A stretch of DNA of 64,000 nt from Methanomicrobiales archaeon HGW-Methanomicrobiales-1 (lineage in GTDB: Archaea; Halobacteriota; Methanomicrobia; Methanomicrobiales; Methanospirillaceae). The translations under genes and the position numbers were made by a program. Each line of letters begins with the position of its first letter. Position 1 is the stretch's first letter. The stretch is from NCBI GenBank assembly GCA_002839675.1, contig PGYM01000001.1:858683-922682 (forward strand), given 5' to 3'. Positions 36,627 through 45,444 of this stretch are shown here, piece by piece. The notes beneath the pieces were generated by a model, which was given only the letters and a program-made list of their open reading frames with translations, searched no databases and was not told the DNA's origin.

Positions 36627-38111
36627 ATGAAGTGGGCACTGCTGTCCGTATGGGATAAGACAGGGATTATCGATCTCGCGCGAGAACTGGTAAAACAAAA
36701 ATACAATATCATGAGCTCAGGAGGTACCGGAAAGGCACTTGCCGAAGCCGGGATACCTTTTACCGAGGTCTCGAGTTATACCGGTTTTCCGGAAATGATG
36801 GATGGACGGGTCAAGACCCTGCACCCCAAAGTTCACGGAGGTTTACTGGGAAGACGACAGATCGATGATGCGGTTATGATGAAACATGGTATCAATCGCA
36901 TCGATCTCCTGGTTGTCAACCTCTACCCCTTTGAGATGATGTCCCGGAAACAGATGGGACTTGACGCCCTGATAGAGTATATCGACATCGGCGGACCGGC
37001 AATGATCCGGGCTGCGGCTAAAAATTACTGCAATGTGGTCGTAAGCGTTGATCCTTCAGATTACCCGGCGATTGTAAAAGCCATCAATGCGGGAGAAATC
37101 CCGGCAGATATGCGTCTCGACCTTGCAAGAAAAGCATTTGCCCGGACTGCCGCTTACGATGCAGCGATCAGTAACTATCTCTACCGGCTTGTTGACCCGT
37201 TTCCGGTTACTTTCTCTCTCCAGTTTACCGGTGGCCGGACGCTGCGTTATGGTGAAAATCCCCACCAGCAGGCAGCCGTCTATGGCACCAGTGGTATTGC
37301 CGGCACTGAACCCCTCCAGGGAAAGCAGATGTCTTACAACAATTATCTCGATGTAAATGCCGGGACCGGCCTTTTACGGGAATTTGAAGAACCGGCAGCA
37401 GTTATTGTCAAGCATAACAATCCGTGCGGGGTGGCAGTGGGAACAGACCTGCTGGATGCATACCTGTCAGCGCGGGATGTAGATCCGGTATCTGCCTATG
37501 GTTCGGTAATCTCATTAAACCGGGAAGTGGACCGTGTCCTGGCAGAAGAGATCTGTAAGACCTTTGTCGAAGTAGTCGTAGCTCCATCTTTTTCAAAGGA
37601 GTCGCTCGGCGTCATGAGCAGGAAAGAGACGATGAGAGTGCTCGCTCTTCCAAAGCCGTCTCCTGCGGACGAAATACGCACCATTGACGGAGGAGTACTG
37701 GTCCAGCGGACACCTGAATACCAGGAGCACTGGGAAGTGATCACCGACCGTGACCCCACTCCTGATGAGATGAAAGCTCTCCAGCTGGCATGGAAAGTCT
37801 GCAAGCATACCAAGAGCAACACGATCATATTTGCCGACCAGAAGAGGACGCTGGGAATTGGTGCCGGCCAGATGAGCAGGGTTGACTCGGCAAAGATTGC
37901 CATAGAGAAAGCCTGTGGCTCTCTCAAGGGATCTGCGGTTGCCTCCGATGCCTTCCTGCCATTCCCGGACACGCTTGAAGTAGCGGCAAAAGCCGGTGCA
38001 ACAGCCCTGGTTCAACCCGGCGGATCTATTCGTGACAAGGAAGTCATTGAAGCCGCAAATAAATTGCAGATGGCAATGGTTTTTACGGGTGTGCGATACT
38101 TCAGGCACTGA
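36627..38111 (+). CDS. purH: Bifunctional purine enzyme PurH (AICAR transformylase / IMP cyclohydrolase)
   Basis: A 494-residue PurH catalysing the last two steps of IMP synthesis. The N-terminal cyclohydrolase domain (about 1-190) has ALLSVWDKTGI, SSGGTGKALAEAGI, DGRVKTLHPKVHGGLL and GPAMIRAAAKNY. The transformylase domain has LRYGENPHQQAAVYG, the catalytic region VKHNNPCGVAVG (Lys-His) and TKSNTIIF, and ends in QPGGSIRDKEVI and ANKLQMAMVFTGVRYFRH. It is slightly shorter than typical bacterial PurH. Many methanogens use PurP and PurO instead, so PurH here reflects a bacterial-type solution. It is monocistronic. Confidence 0.97.
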   Translation: MKWALLSVWDKTGIIDLARELVKQKYNIMSSGGTGKALAEAGIPFTEVSSYTGFPEMMDGRVKTLHPKVHGGLLGRRQIDDAVMMKHGINRIDLLVVNLYPFEMMSRKQMGLDALIEYIDIGGPAMIRAAAKNYCNVVVSVDPSDYPAIVKAINAGEIPADMRLDLARKAFARTAAYDAAISNYLYRLVDPFPVTFSLQFTGGRTLRYGENPHQQAAVYGTSGIAGTEPLQGKQMSYNNYLDVNAGTGLLREFEEPAAVIVKHNNPCGVAVGTDLLDAYLSARDVDPVSAYGSVISLNREVDRVLAEEICKTFVEVVVAPSFSKESLGVMSRKETMRVLALPKPSPADEIRTIDGGVLVQRTPEYQEHWEVITDRDPTPDEMKALQLAWKVCKHTKSNTIIFADQKRTLGIGAGQMSRVDSAKIAIEKACGSLKGSAVASDAFLPFPDTLEVAAKAGATALVQPGGSIRDKEVIEAANKLQMAMVFTGVRYFRH

Positions 38112-38246
38112 TATAATCAATTATTTTCATAATCCTGCCAAGAATCGGGGATAATTATATATTCTGCGAAGTTGCCATACCTTATTTAAATCGTTTGTGG
38201 CTGACCCAGTCATAGATGGTTCAGAATAATTATTGTGGTGAATTGT

Positions 38247-38897
38247 ATGGATTACGGAAAAATGGTTGGAGACTCTTTTGCCTATGCAAAGGAGGGGCTT
38301 GTTGGAAAATGGGTGAAGTGGATCCTGCTGATCATCAGCTGTATTATCTTCCCGCTTATCCTGGGATACATGGTTCGGATCTTCAAGGGTGCAAGCCCTT
38401 CGCCTGAACTCGAGAACTGGGGTGGAATGTTTATTGACGGGATTAAACTCTTTATCGTGGCGTTGATCTATGCAATACCGATCCTCATCCTGGAATTCCT
38501 TGCCTTTGGTACTGCCCTGGTATCGGTAATGATGACCGGGGATGCAGCAGCCATGACAACGGGTCTGGCCGGTGCAGGAGTTATTTTCCTCCTCTTTGTC
38601 ATTGTGGCAATCGTGATTGGCCTGATCCTTGCAACTGCTTATGTCCGGTTTGCCCGCACTGACAGTATGGGAGAAGCGTTCAACTTCAATGCGATATTTG
38701 CCCATATTGGCAGGATCGGCTGGGTTACGTATATCATCGCACTCATCATCATGGGCATTATTGTGGGAATTATCGAGATGATCTGCATGCTTATTCCGGC
38801 AGTCGGTGGTATCATCCTGTTCATCATTCTGCCTATCCTCGTGCTCTTCTACACCCGCTACTTAACCCTGCTCTATGAAAGCGCAGGATCAGCATAA
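38247..38897 (+). CDS. DUF4013-like polytopic membrane protein
   Basis: A 216-residue integral membrane protein. The ATG at 38247 is preferred because GGTGA precedes it by five bases. It has about five hydrophobic segments, near residues 23-45, 68-95, 105-135, 155-180 and 180-205. The N-terminal DYGKMVGDSFAYAKEGLVGK and the stretch WVKWILLIISCIIFPLILGY are typical of the archaeal DUF4013 family, found widely in methanogens. Function is unknown. No neighbour gives a hint. Confidence 0.75.
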   Translation: MDYGKMVGDSFAYAKEGLVGKWVKWILLIISCIIFPLILGYMVRIFKGASPSPELENWGGMFIDGIKLFIVALIYAIPILILEFLAFGTALVSVMMTGDAAAMTTGLAGAGVIFLLFVIVAIVIGLILATAYVRFARTDSMGEAFNFNAIFAHIGRIGWVTYIIALIIMGIIVGIIEMICMLIPAVGGIILFIILPILVLFYTRYLTLLYESAGSA

Positions 38898-39140
38898 CTA
38901 CACAAATAATTTTTTTACTATTTTTAGTGCAGAACAGGTATTTTTATTCTGAAACCTGATGATTCCCGGGTAACACCAGTTTTTTTAAATGTCGTTTAAA
39001 AATATGGCATACGGTAAATTTTCCAATCGGTGTATGGTATTGAAGTATTCTGCAAAGGAAGATGACCGTAATACCTACTCAGTAAATCGTTGAATTAATC
39101 CGTCAATCAAAAAAGGGAGGAGTAATTTTCACTGGAAAAA

Positions 39141-40784
39141 TTACCGCTGCACGGCACCGAGATTTGCCTGCTCAACGGTTTTTGCATACCGGGCAAGCAC
39201 GCCGGTCAATTTCTTTTCCGGGTGTTTGAGGATATTCTTTCGTTGTTGCAGGATGGCCGCATCGACAAGGATATCGATCTTTTTTGCAAACAGATCAACG
39301 GCAATCAGGTCCCCTTCATTGATGAGGGCAATAGGTCCGCCAATCGCCGCTTCCGGTGCCACGTGTCCGATACAGGGACCCCGCGTGCCCCCGGAGAACC
39401 GTCCGTCCGTGATAAGAACAACCTTTGTGTATCCGAGACCCATAAGCGCAGATGTGGGAGAGAGCATCTCGGGCATGCCCGGTGCACCCCGGGGGCCTTC
39501 GTAACGGATGATGATAACGTCCCCTTCCTGGATTTTGCGGGCAAGAATGGCCTTCATAGCCAGTCCTTCACCATCAAAAACCCGGGCAGGTCCCGTGTGT
39601 TTCCACATCTCTTTGGGAACCGCCGCACTTTTCACAACTGCCCCGTCGGGCGCAAGAGAACCGGATAAAATTTTGAGTCCCCCTTCTTTGTTTATCGGGT
39701 TATCGAGACTGCGGATGACTTCTTCATTCCTGATGCCTGCATCTTTTGCAATCCGGAGGATTGTTTTACCTGAGACTGTGATGTTGTCGTCAAGATATGA
39801 TTCCAGTCTTTTGAGGACTGCCGGAATTCCCCCGGACCGGTGAAGGGTCTGCATGGAATGGGGACCGGATGGCTGCATATAACAGAGGTGGGGGATCTCG
39901 TCGGCAAGCGATCGGAAATCGTCAAGGGTCAGGGGGATCTCCGCTTCAACAGCAATTGCCATCAGGTGCAGGACCGTGTTGGTTGACCCGCCCAGTGCCA
40001 TATCCATCCGGATCGCATTGCGGAGACTCTCTCTCGTAATGATATCCCGGGGTTTGATTCCTTTTTTCACCAGGGGCAGGATCGCTTCTCCGGTCTCGCG
40101 TGCAATCCGTAATTTTCCGGAATCGACTGCCGGAATAGCAGCACACCCGGGAAGAGACATCCCCATGGCTTCGGTCATGCAGGCCATGGTATTTGCCGTG
40201 TAAAGGCCCTGGCAACTGCCGCATCCCGGCATGGCACATCCTTCCAGTTCGCAGAGTGATGCTTCGCTCATGGTGCCTGCGGCAACTTTTCCCACCGCCT
40301 CAAAAACATCAATGAGAGAGAGATCTTTTCCATCCAGGGACCCGGAGAGCATCGGTCCTCCCGTGAGAACAATCGTGGGAATATTTGTCCGTGCTGCTGC
40401 CATTAACATGCCCGGCACGATCTTGTCGCAGGTCCCGACACAGACAATCCCGTCAAACCGGTGGGCTTCTGCCATCAGCTCGATCGAGTCGGCGATATTT
40501 TCCCGGGATGGCAGCGAGTAGCGCATACCTTCGTGGCCCATTGCAATGCCATCACATATCCCGATGACACCAAATTCAAACGGGACACCGCCGGCCGCTG
40601 CAATACCTTCCCGGACTTTCTCCGTAAGCTGCCGGAGGTGGGTATGTCCCGGGACGATCGTATTGTAGGCGTTTGCAATTCCTATAAATGGCAGCCCCAT
40701 CTCCCGTTCAGTGACCCCGAGGGATCGCAGGAGCGAACGGTTGGGAGCCCGCTGGTATCCGGTTTTAACTTCGTCGCTGCGCAT
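39141..40784 (-). CDS. ilvD: Dihydroxy-acid dehydratase
   Basis: A 547-residue IlvD/Edd-family dehydratase for the third step of branched-chain amino acid synthesis, yielding 2-oxoisovalerate or 2-oxo-3-methylvalerate. Iron-sulfur ligands appear in [29 protein letters not shown] and [19 protein letters not shown]. The C-terminal part has [35 protein letters not shown] and [12 protein letters not shown]. The N-terminus [20 protein letters not shown] is typical of archaeal IlvD. GGTGA lies six bases before the ATG. Length matches the family. It is monocistronic, with an AT-rich 156-base gap upstream. Confidence 0.97.
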   Translation of the reverse strand: MRSDEVKTGYQRAPNRSLLRSLGVTEREMGLPFIGIANAYNTIVPGHTHLRQLTEKVREGIAAAGGVPFEFGVIGICDGIAMGHEGMRYSLPSRENIADSIELMAEAHRFDGIVCVGTCDKIVPGMLMAAARTNIPTIVLTGGPMLSGSLDGKDLSLIDVFEAVGKVAAGTMSEASLCELEGCAMPGCGSCQGLYTANTMACMTEAMGMSLPGCAAIPAVDSGKLRIARETGEAILPLVKKGIKPRDIITRESLRNAIRMDMALGGSTNTVLHLMAIAVEAEIPLTLDDFRSLADEIPHLCYMQPSGPHSMQTLHRSGGIPAVLKRLESYLDDNITVSGKTILRIAKDAGIRNEEVIRSLDNPINKEGGLKILSGSLAPDGAVVKSAAVPKEMWKHTGPARVFDGEGLAMKAILARKIQEGDVIIIRYEGPRGAPGMPEMLSPTSALMGLGYTKVVLITDGRFSGGTRGPCIGHVAPEAAIGGPIALINEGDLIAVDLFAKKIDILVDAAILQQRKNILKHPEKKLTGVLARYAKTVEQANLGAVQR

Positions 40785-40940
40785 GAATTTTCACCAGGAT
40801 TTTTAATAATGATAGATTTGCAGTAAGACAATTATATCCTTGTGGCAAAAGGGAAAAGAGATAAAATTAAAATTCTGAAATTTTTACCCTGAAAATTAAA
40901 AAAAAGGGGAATTTCTCCCAAAACAGATATAACACTCTGA

Positions 40941-42272
40941 TCATCTGCGTGAGAACGTTACAGCCGAGGCAACCAGTGCATCAGCAAACAATGGAGTAAA
41001 GTAGGTATGTGTGTAGCATCCGAGAGCATTTCCCGAGATCAACCCGTCTTTTCCACCGTCGATACCTTTTCCCCGGGACAACTGTAATGCAAACCGGGCA
41101 TCGCTTGCGGGATCCAACCGCGAATAATGAAATTCGTGGCCGGTAACTATCTGACCGGGGGAAATGAACGAATGATTCGCGATACTTTCCCCTTTTACAT
41201 AACCCAGTGCCTGTATTCGCCCGGTCATCTCGGCGCTTGCCGGAAGGATTCCGCACATGCGGTAGGTTTTATCCGATTGGATCTCCTGGGAAAGATACAT
41301 CAGCCCGCCGCATTCCCCATACACCGGCATACCCGCATCTGCAGCTGTTTTTAGTTCCTGCGTGCACCGGGATGATTCGAGACTGGCGAGATGAAGTTCC
41401 GGGTAACCTCCCCCGAGATATACGGCATCAACATCAGGGAGTGGATCGGAAAGCGGGCTGAAAAATACCAGTTCTGCACCGGATCGTAAGAGGCAGTCAA
41501 GGTTATCCCGGTAATAAAAACAGAATGCTTCATCGAGGGCTACCCCAATCTTTGTCCGTTGGGGGGAATTTTCTTTTTCGGCAGGCACAGGATTTGTCAA
41601 GAGCGGTGCATCATTTGCAGCACCAACCAGTGCATCCAGGTTACAGGTATCTTCGATAATTTTGCCAAATTCTCCCATACTACCCGATTCGTGTGCCATC
41701 CGGAGACCGAGATGCCGGCTTTCCACGGCCAGTTCTTCCTTCCGGGGAATATAACCGAGAACAGGATATTTTACTGACGGCTCAATCATCGAGCGGTGGC
41801 GGGGAGACCCGATACGGTTGACAATCACCCCGCAGAACGAAAGGGTTGGATCATAGCGCCAGAACCCGTCAATCAGTGCACCAACGCTGCGGGACATGCC
41901 TTTGGCATCCACTACCAGTACGACAGGAGCCTTTAAGATTCGTGCGACATGAGCTGTGCTCGCCATATCTGAACCATCGAGACCGTCATATAATCCCATA
42001 ACGCCTTCGATGACGGCAATATCAGCACCTTCCGTTGCCCGGACAAATGTCTCAATACAACCCTTCTCTCCCATCATGAATGGATCAAGATTGCGGGAAA
42101 CACGCCCGCAGATCCGGGTGTGATGGGATGGATCGATAAAATCGGGTCCTACCTTGAAGGGCTGGACTTTTAATCCCCTGCTGGTGAGGGCAGCCATAAT
42201 GCCGCTTGCTATCGTGGTCTTACCACACCCGCTGTGGGTACCGGCAATAACTATGCGGGGAACCGGGTTCAT
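40941..42272 (-). CDS. cbiA: Cobyrinate / Ni-sirohydrochlorin a,c-diamide synthase (CbiA/CfbB family)
   Basis: A 443-residue ATP- and glutamine-dependent amidase. The N-terminal domain has the P-loop variant GTHSGCGKTTIASGIMAAL and KVGPDFIDPSHH; the C-terminal class I-like glutaminase has YLGGGYPELHLASLE and the nucleophile Cys in YGECGGLMYLSQEI, with late His residues. The family covers cobyrinic acid a,c-diamide synthase of cobamide synthesis and CfbB, the nickel-sirohydrochlorin amidase of coenzyme F430 synthesis; sequence alone does not let me choose. Its overlap with cbiO (ATGA) in a cobalt operon favours the cobamide role, but methanogens need both. Confidence 0.9.
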   Translation of the reverse strand: MNPVPRIVIAGTHSGCGKTTIASGIMAALTSRGLKVQPFKVGPDFIDPSHHTRICGRVSRNLDPFMMGEKGCIETFVRATEGADIAVIEGVMGLYDGLDGSDMASTAHVARILKAPVVLVVDAKGMSRSVGALIDGFWRYDPTLSFCGVIVNRIGSPRHRSMIEPSVKYPVLGYIPRKEELAVESRHLGLRMAHESGSMGEFGKIIEDTCNLDALVGAANDAPLLTNPVPAEKENSPQRTKIGVALDEAFCFYYRDNLDCLLRSGAELVFFSPLSDPLPDVDAVYLGGGYPELHLASLESSRCTQELKTAADAGMPVYGECGGLMYLSQEIQSDKTYRMCGILPASAEMTGRIQALGYVKGESIANHSFISPGQIVTGHEFHYSRLDPASDARFALQLSRGKGIDGGKDGLISGNALGCYTHTYFTPLFADALVASAVTFSRR

Positions 42273-43471
42273 GACCCACGTCCGTTTTTATCATCGCTCC
42301 ATGCCGAAGTGTCAGTCAGCGGGTGCACGGGTATGCTGACGCCGCTTTCCAGGCCATAGGCATCCACTCGCAGGGTTACCCGTTTGACCATGCTTGCCGT
42401 TGTCAGGATAAGGGAATCTTCTCCTAACAGTCCTTTAAGAATACACTTGTCGATAACCCCGTAGGTAAAATCAAGGTGAATCTGGGAATTTTCCGCATAT
42501 TGTTTTGCCCGGGTGCCCATGGCTCCGATGCTGACGCCATTATGCTCCGATAACCATTTCAATAAAAATTCCCGGTTGTCCAGATCGACATTGCAGACCG
42601 TTATTATCCCGTTCCGGCTGTGACCGCTGGATGTTTCAAAGAGCGTCTCGATGCAATGCATCATGTCCAGCACCGTTCGGGGTTTTTTACCGGGCAGCAA
42701 AAATCCCCGTTTCTGCAGTTCCATGTGAAGTTCAAGAAGGGTTGGAATCGATAAATGAGCTTTACGGACAGATTCGGGGTTGCCAAAAGCCACATCCGGT
42801 ACATCTTCTTTTAAGATACCGCCGTCAATCATCAGGATGGCACGGTCCGCCCACGGGTATGCCAGCTCGACATCATGGGTGGAAATGATAATGGTCTTGC
42901 CTTCATGGTTCAGTTCATCGAGCAGTTCCATGATATCTTCAGAGCCCGATGGATCGAGACCACTGGTGGGTTCATCGAATACCAGCACATCCGGATCCAT
43001 TGCCAGCACACCGGCAATTGCAACCCGTTTTTTCTCACCGCCCGAAAGCTGGTGAGGGGGGCGGCGCTCGAATCCCTCAAGCCCGACCTGCCGGAGTGCC
43101 ATAGTAACTGCTTCTTTTACTTCGGGTATACTATAGCCGAGATTGGTTGGACCGAATGCCACATCCTGGTATACGGTCGGTGCGATGATCTGGCGGTCCG
43201 GGTTCTGGAGGACAAAACCCACGCGTTTGCGCAGTATTCGCAGGGAAGCCGTATCGTAACGGATTGGCTGGTTGTCAAAGAGCATGATGCCGGTATCCGG
43301 CCGAATCATGCCATTGAACATGGTAAGGAGCGTGGATTTACCGGCGCCGTTCGGACCCACGAGAGCGATCTTCTCTTTTTTACGGATATGGAAACTGATG
43401 CCGCGGATCGCCTCCATACCCCGGGGGTAACGATACCTGATATCGCGGGCTTCAAGTATGATGCTGCTCAT
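42269..43471 (-). CDS. cbiO: Cobalt ECF transporter ATPase CbiO with C-terminal extension
   Basis: A 400-residue ABC ATPase from the ATG at 43471; AGGTG precedes it and overlaps the cbiQ stop, so the in-frame start at 43510 is rejected. Motifs: Walker A VGPNGAGKSTLL, Q-loop LQNPDRQI, signature HQLSGGEKKRVAIAG, Walker B VLVFDEPTSGLD and switch His in IIISTHDVEL. Ordinary CbiO proteins end near 280 residues; here about 125 more follow (GIITVCNVDLDNREFLLKWL ... QIHLDFTYGVIDKCILKGLL), a mixed alpha/beta segment with no motif I recognise. It powers cobalt uptake with CbiMNQ. Confidence 0.93.
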   Translation of the reverse strand: MSSIILEARDIRYRYPRGMEAIRGISFHIRKKEKIALVGPNGAGKSTLLTMFNGMIRPDTGIMLFDNQPIRYDTASLRILRKRVGFVLQNPDRQIIAPTVYQDVAFGPTNLGYSIPEVKEAVTMALRQVGLEGFERRPPHQLSGGEKKRVAIAGVLAMDPDVLVFDEPTSGLDPSGSEDIMELLDELNHEGKTIIISTHDVELAYPWADRAILMIDGGILKEDVPDVAFGNPESVRKAHLSIPTLLELHMELQKRGFLLPGKKPRTVLDMMHCIETLFETSSGHSRNGIITVCNVDLDNREFLLKWLSEHNGVSIGAMGTRAKQYAENSQIHLDFTYGVIDKCILKGLLGEDSLILTTASMVKRVTLRVDAYGLESGVSIPVHPLTDTSAWSDDKNGRGS

Positions 43472-43481
43472 GGTCTGACAC

Positions 43482-44270
43482 CTAAAAAATTGTAATAGTC
43501 CCTGTTGCAATCACAACGGCAGTCGACAGAACCAAAAACGTCAGAACCGCAAGACAGGGGATTCGTTCCACAGGCCGGCTCTCCCCCAGCAGGGCAAATT
43601 TTCCGTCATAACAGCGTGCATCCATGGCCCTGATTAAATCATCACCGGCATCCCAACTGGCGATAAATGTTGCCCCGCATAAGGTGGCAAAAGAATACAG
43701 GGATTCACGGTATGTGGAATAGCCAAGACGCATAATCTGCGCATGATAAATCTGGATTACCTGGTCAATAAGAATAAAGATCGTGCGGTAAATGATCATC
43801 ATCAAATCAATTACTACTTCCGGAACCCTGCACCGGCGCAGCACAATAAAGATATCAGTCATGGGGGTTGTCAGGGCAATGAAAATCATAGCCGACATCC
43901 CGCCAATGACCCTGCAGAAAACAAATACGCCCTGGTTTATGCTCTCCCGGGTAATGGATAATGCAAATCCCGGAAGGATATCCCATCGCCAGAATATATC
44001 AGAGCCCCCGGTGATGAGGATGATGCCGGAAACACTGATCAGAGCAAAAAAAAGAGGGGCTAAAAACAGTTCTGCATAGGTTTTCAGGTCCACTCGTGCA
44101 AGGATAAGAATCGCACCGGTCAGGATAAGCGCGATAAAAAGCGGGGCGAGATAACTCGCCGAGATAAGGCAGAGCAGGATTGCTCCCAGCCCTACCGTGA
44201 GTTTGAGATAAACGTTGACTTCCCGGAGCCCGTTTTTCTGGGCTATATCTTCCAGAAGTTCCTCAAACAT
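43482..44270 (-). CDS. cbiQ: Cobalt ECF transporter transmembrane protein CbiQ
   Basis: A 262-residue T component. About five to six hydrophobic segments span residues 25-125 and 235-260. The cytoplasmic coupling motifs that contact CbiO are visible: RRCRVPEVVIDLMMIIYRTI near 145-165 and a later A-x-x-A-R-G-like region, DDLIRAMDARCYDGKF near 210-225. Its short N-terminus MFEELLEDIAQKNGLREV is typical of CbiQ. It links CbiM and CbiN to the ATPase. Confidence 0.92.
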   Translation of the reverse strand: MFEELLEDIAQKNGLREVNVYLKLTVGLGAILLCLISASYLAPLFIALILTGAILILARVDLKTYAELFLAPLFFALISVSGIILITGGSDIFWRWDILPGFALSITRESINQGVFVFCRVIGGMSAMIFIALTTPMTDIFIVLRRCRVPEVVIDLMMIIYRTIFILIDQVIQIYHAQIMRLGYSTYRESLYSFATLCGATFIASWDAGDDLIRAMDARCYDGKFALLGESRPVERIPCLAVLTFLVLSTAVVIATGTITIF

Positions 44271-44295
44271 AGATAGTAGTCATCCTTTGTACCGA

Positions 44296-44598
44296 TTATG
44301 CTTTTTTCTTCTGCCCCAACCAGAACCCGAATACACCACCAACAAGAATGCCGCCAACAGCAGCCTGGAGTGCAAACAGGCAGGATTCAATCTCCCCGCT
44401 CGGGGGTTGCCACTGGGGAATCAATGGCTGGAAATTTTCAAGAGGGGTTCCGGAAAGTTCTGCAATAAGTCCCGATCCAACATTATCAGAACCGGCAAAT
44501 TCCGCCCCGCTCATGGTCGAACTCGTGTACAGGAATAATGCGCAGAAAGTCACGATTGCAATCAGGGTCAGGACTTCCAGCGTATACTGGAACTTCAT
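44296..44598 (-). CDS. cbiN: Cobalt transport protein CbiN
   Basis: A 100-residue two-helix protein. Helix 1 is near 8-27; the extracytoplasmic loop contains FAGSDNVGSGLI and WQPPSGEIESCLFALQAAVG, the diagnostic CbiN segment, leading into helix 2 and a KKKA tail. CbiN rather than NikN/NikL marks the system as a cobalt importer. Its ATG overlaps the cbiM stop (ATGA), so the genes are translationally coupled. Confidence 0.95.
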   Translation of the reverse strand: MKFQYTLEVLTLIAIVTFCALFLYTSSTMSGAEFAGSDNVGSGLIAELSGTPLENFQPLIPQWQPPSGEIESCLFALQAAVGGILVGGVFGFWLGQKKKA

Positions 44599-45290
44599 GA
44601 GTTCTCACTCCGGGCTGCATTGATCTTTTCTTCTGAAAATACTTTCAGCCGGATCAGGATATCGGGCTTGAGGGCAACGATATATTTGAACACCAGTGCC
44701 AGCACAATGCCTTCGACAATGGCAAGAGGGATCTGGGTAATGGCAAATATGCCCATGAACAGGATGAACGAGCTGGCAAATCCACCGGTTTCTGCCGGGT
44801 ATGCAAGCGCCAGTTCAAGCGAAGTTGTTACGTAGGTGAACATGTCAGCAAGGGCAGTTACCAGAAATACGGTGACATACATATTGACCGATGTGTCCCG
44901 GAGTAACCGGTATACCCCATACCCGACCAGGGGGCCGACAATTCCCATGGAAACAATGTTTGCCCCAAGAACGGAGAGGCCGCCATGGGCAAGGAACAGG
45001 CTCTGGAACAGGAGAACGATTGCACAGACAACTGCCGTAATCCAGGGACCAAAGGATATGGTTGAAAGCCCGGTTCCGGTTGGATGGGAACAACTACCCG
45101 TAACGGAAGGGAGTTTTAATGATGACAGAATAAAGATAAAACCGCCTGTCACGCCGAGCAGGGGGAGTGCTTCCCGGTCTGCTGCAAGAACTTTTTTCAA
45201 CTGGTATATTCCCAGCACCAGGCAGGGCAGGGCAATAATCCACCATACAAGGCACCATTGCCAGGGTAAGAATCCTTCCATAATGTGCAT
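44595..45290 (-). CDS. cbiM: Cobalt ECF transporter substrate-binding protein CbiM
   Basis: A 231-residue S component from the ATG at 45290. The mature N-terminus MHIMEGFLPWQWCLVWWIIA carries the metal-binding Met1-His2 of this family, and GGAGGT sits just before it; longer in-frame starts are therefore wrong. Six to seven transmembrane segments follow, with the conserved LPSVTGSCSHPTGTGLSTIS near 75-95, whose histidine binds the metal, and QSLFLAHGGLSVLGAN near 115-130. First gene of the cobalt operon, preceded by a palindromic operator candidate. Confidence 0.96.
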   Translation of the reverse strand: MHIMEGFLPWQWCLVWWIIALPCLVLGIYQLKKVLAADREALPLLGVTGGFIFILSSLKLPSVTGSCSHPTGTGLSTISFGPWITAVVCAIVLLFQSLFLAHGGLSVLGANIVSMGIVGPLVGYGVYRLLRDTSVNMYVTVFLVTALADMFTYVTTSLELALAYPAETGGFASSFILFMGIFAITQIPLAIVEGIVLALVFKYIVALKPDILIRLKVFSEEKINAARSENS

Positions 45291-45329
45291 AATAACCTCC
45301 ATTAAATGCCGGTCTGAACCGGGCAAATT

Positions 45330-45354
45330 AACTTTAATTAAAACAATTAAAGTT
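45330..45354 (-). promoter_or_regulatory. Perfect inverted repeat in front of cbiM
   Basis: AACTTTAATT and AATTAAAGTT form a perfect 10-bp inverted repeat with a 5-base spacer, 40 bases before the cbiM ATG. It is AT-rich and lies where box A or the start of transcription should be, so it may be the operator of a metal- or cobamide-responsive repressor. A role as an RNA hairpin is possible but the stem is weak. Confidence 0.5.
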
Positions 45355-45444
45355 GTATTGAAAGATTGTAGTGGCCGGTATTAATATTTTTTGAAACCGT
45401 GTGGAAGGAATGAGAAAAAAGCCGGTGGGAAAAAAACGGAAAAA

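Noticed and set aside
42269-45290. Nickel transporter (NikMNQO)
   Set aside because: The small subunit has the CbiN loop with PPSGEIES, which marks cobalt systems, although nickel transport cannot be fully excluded.
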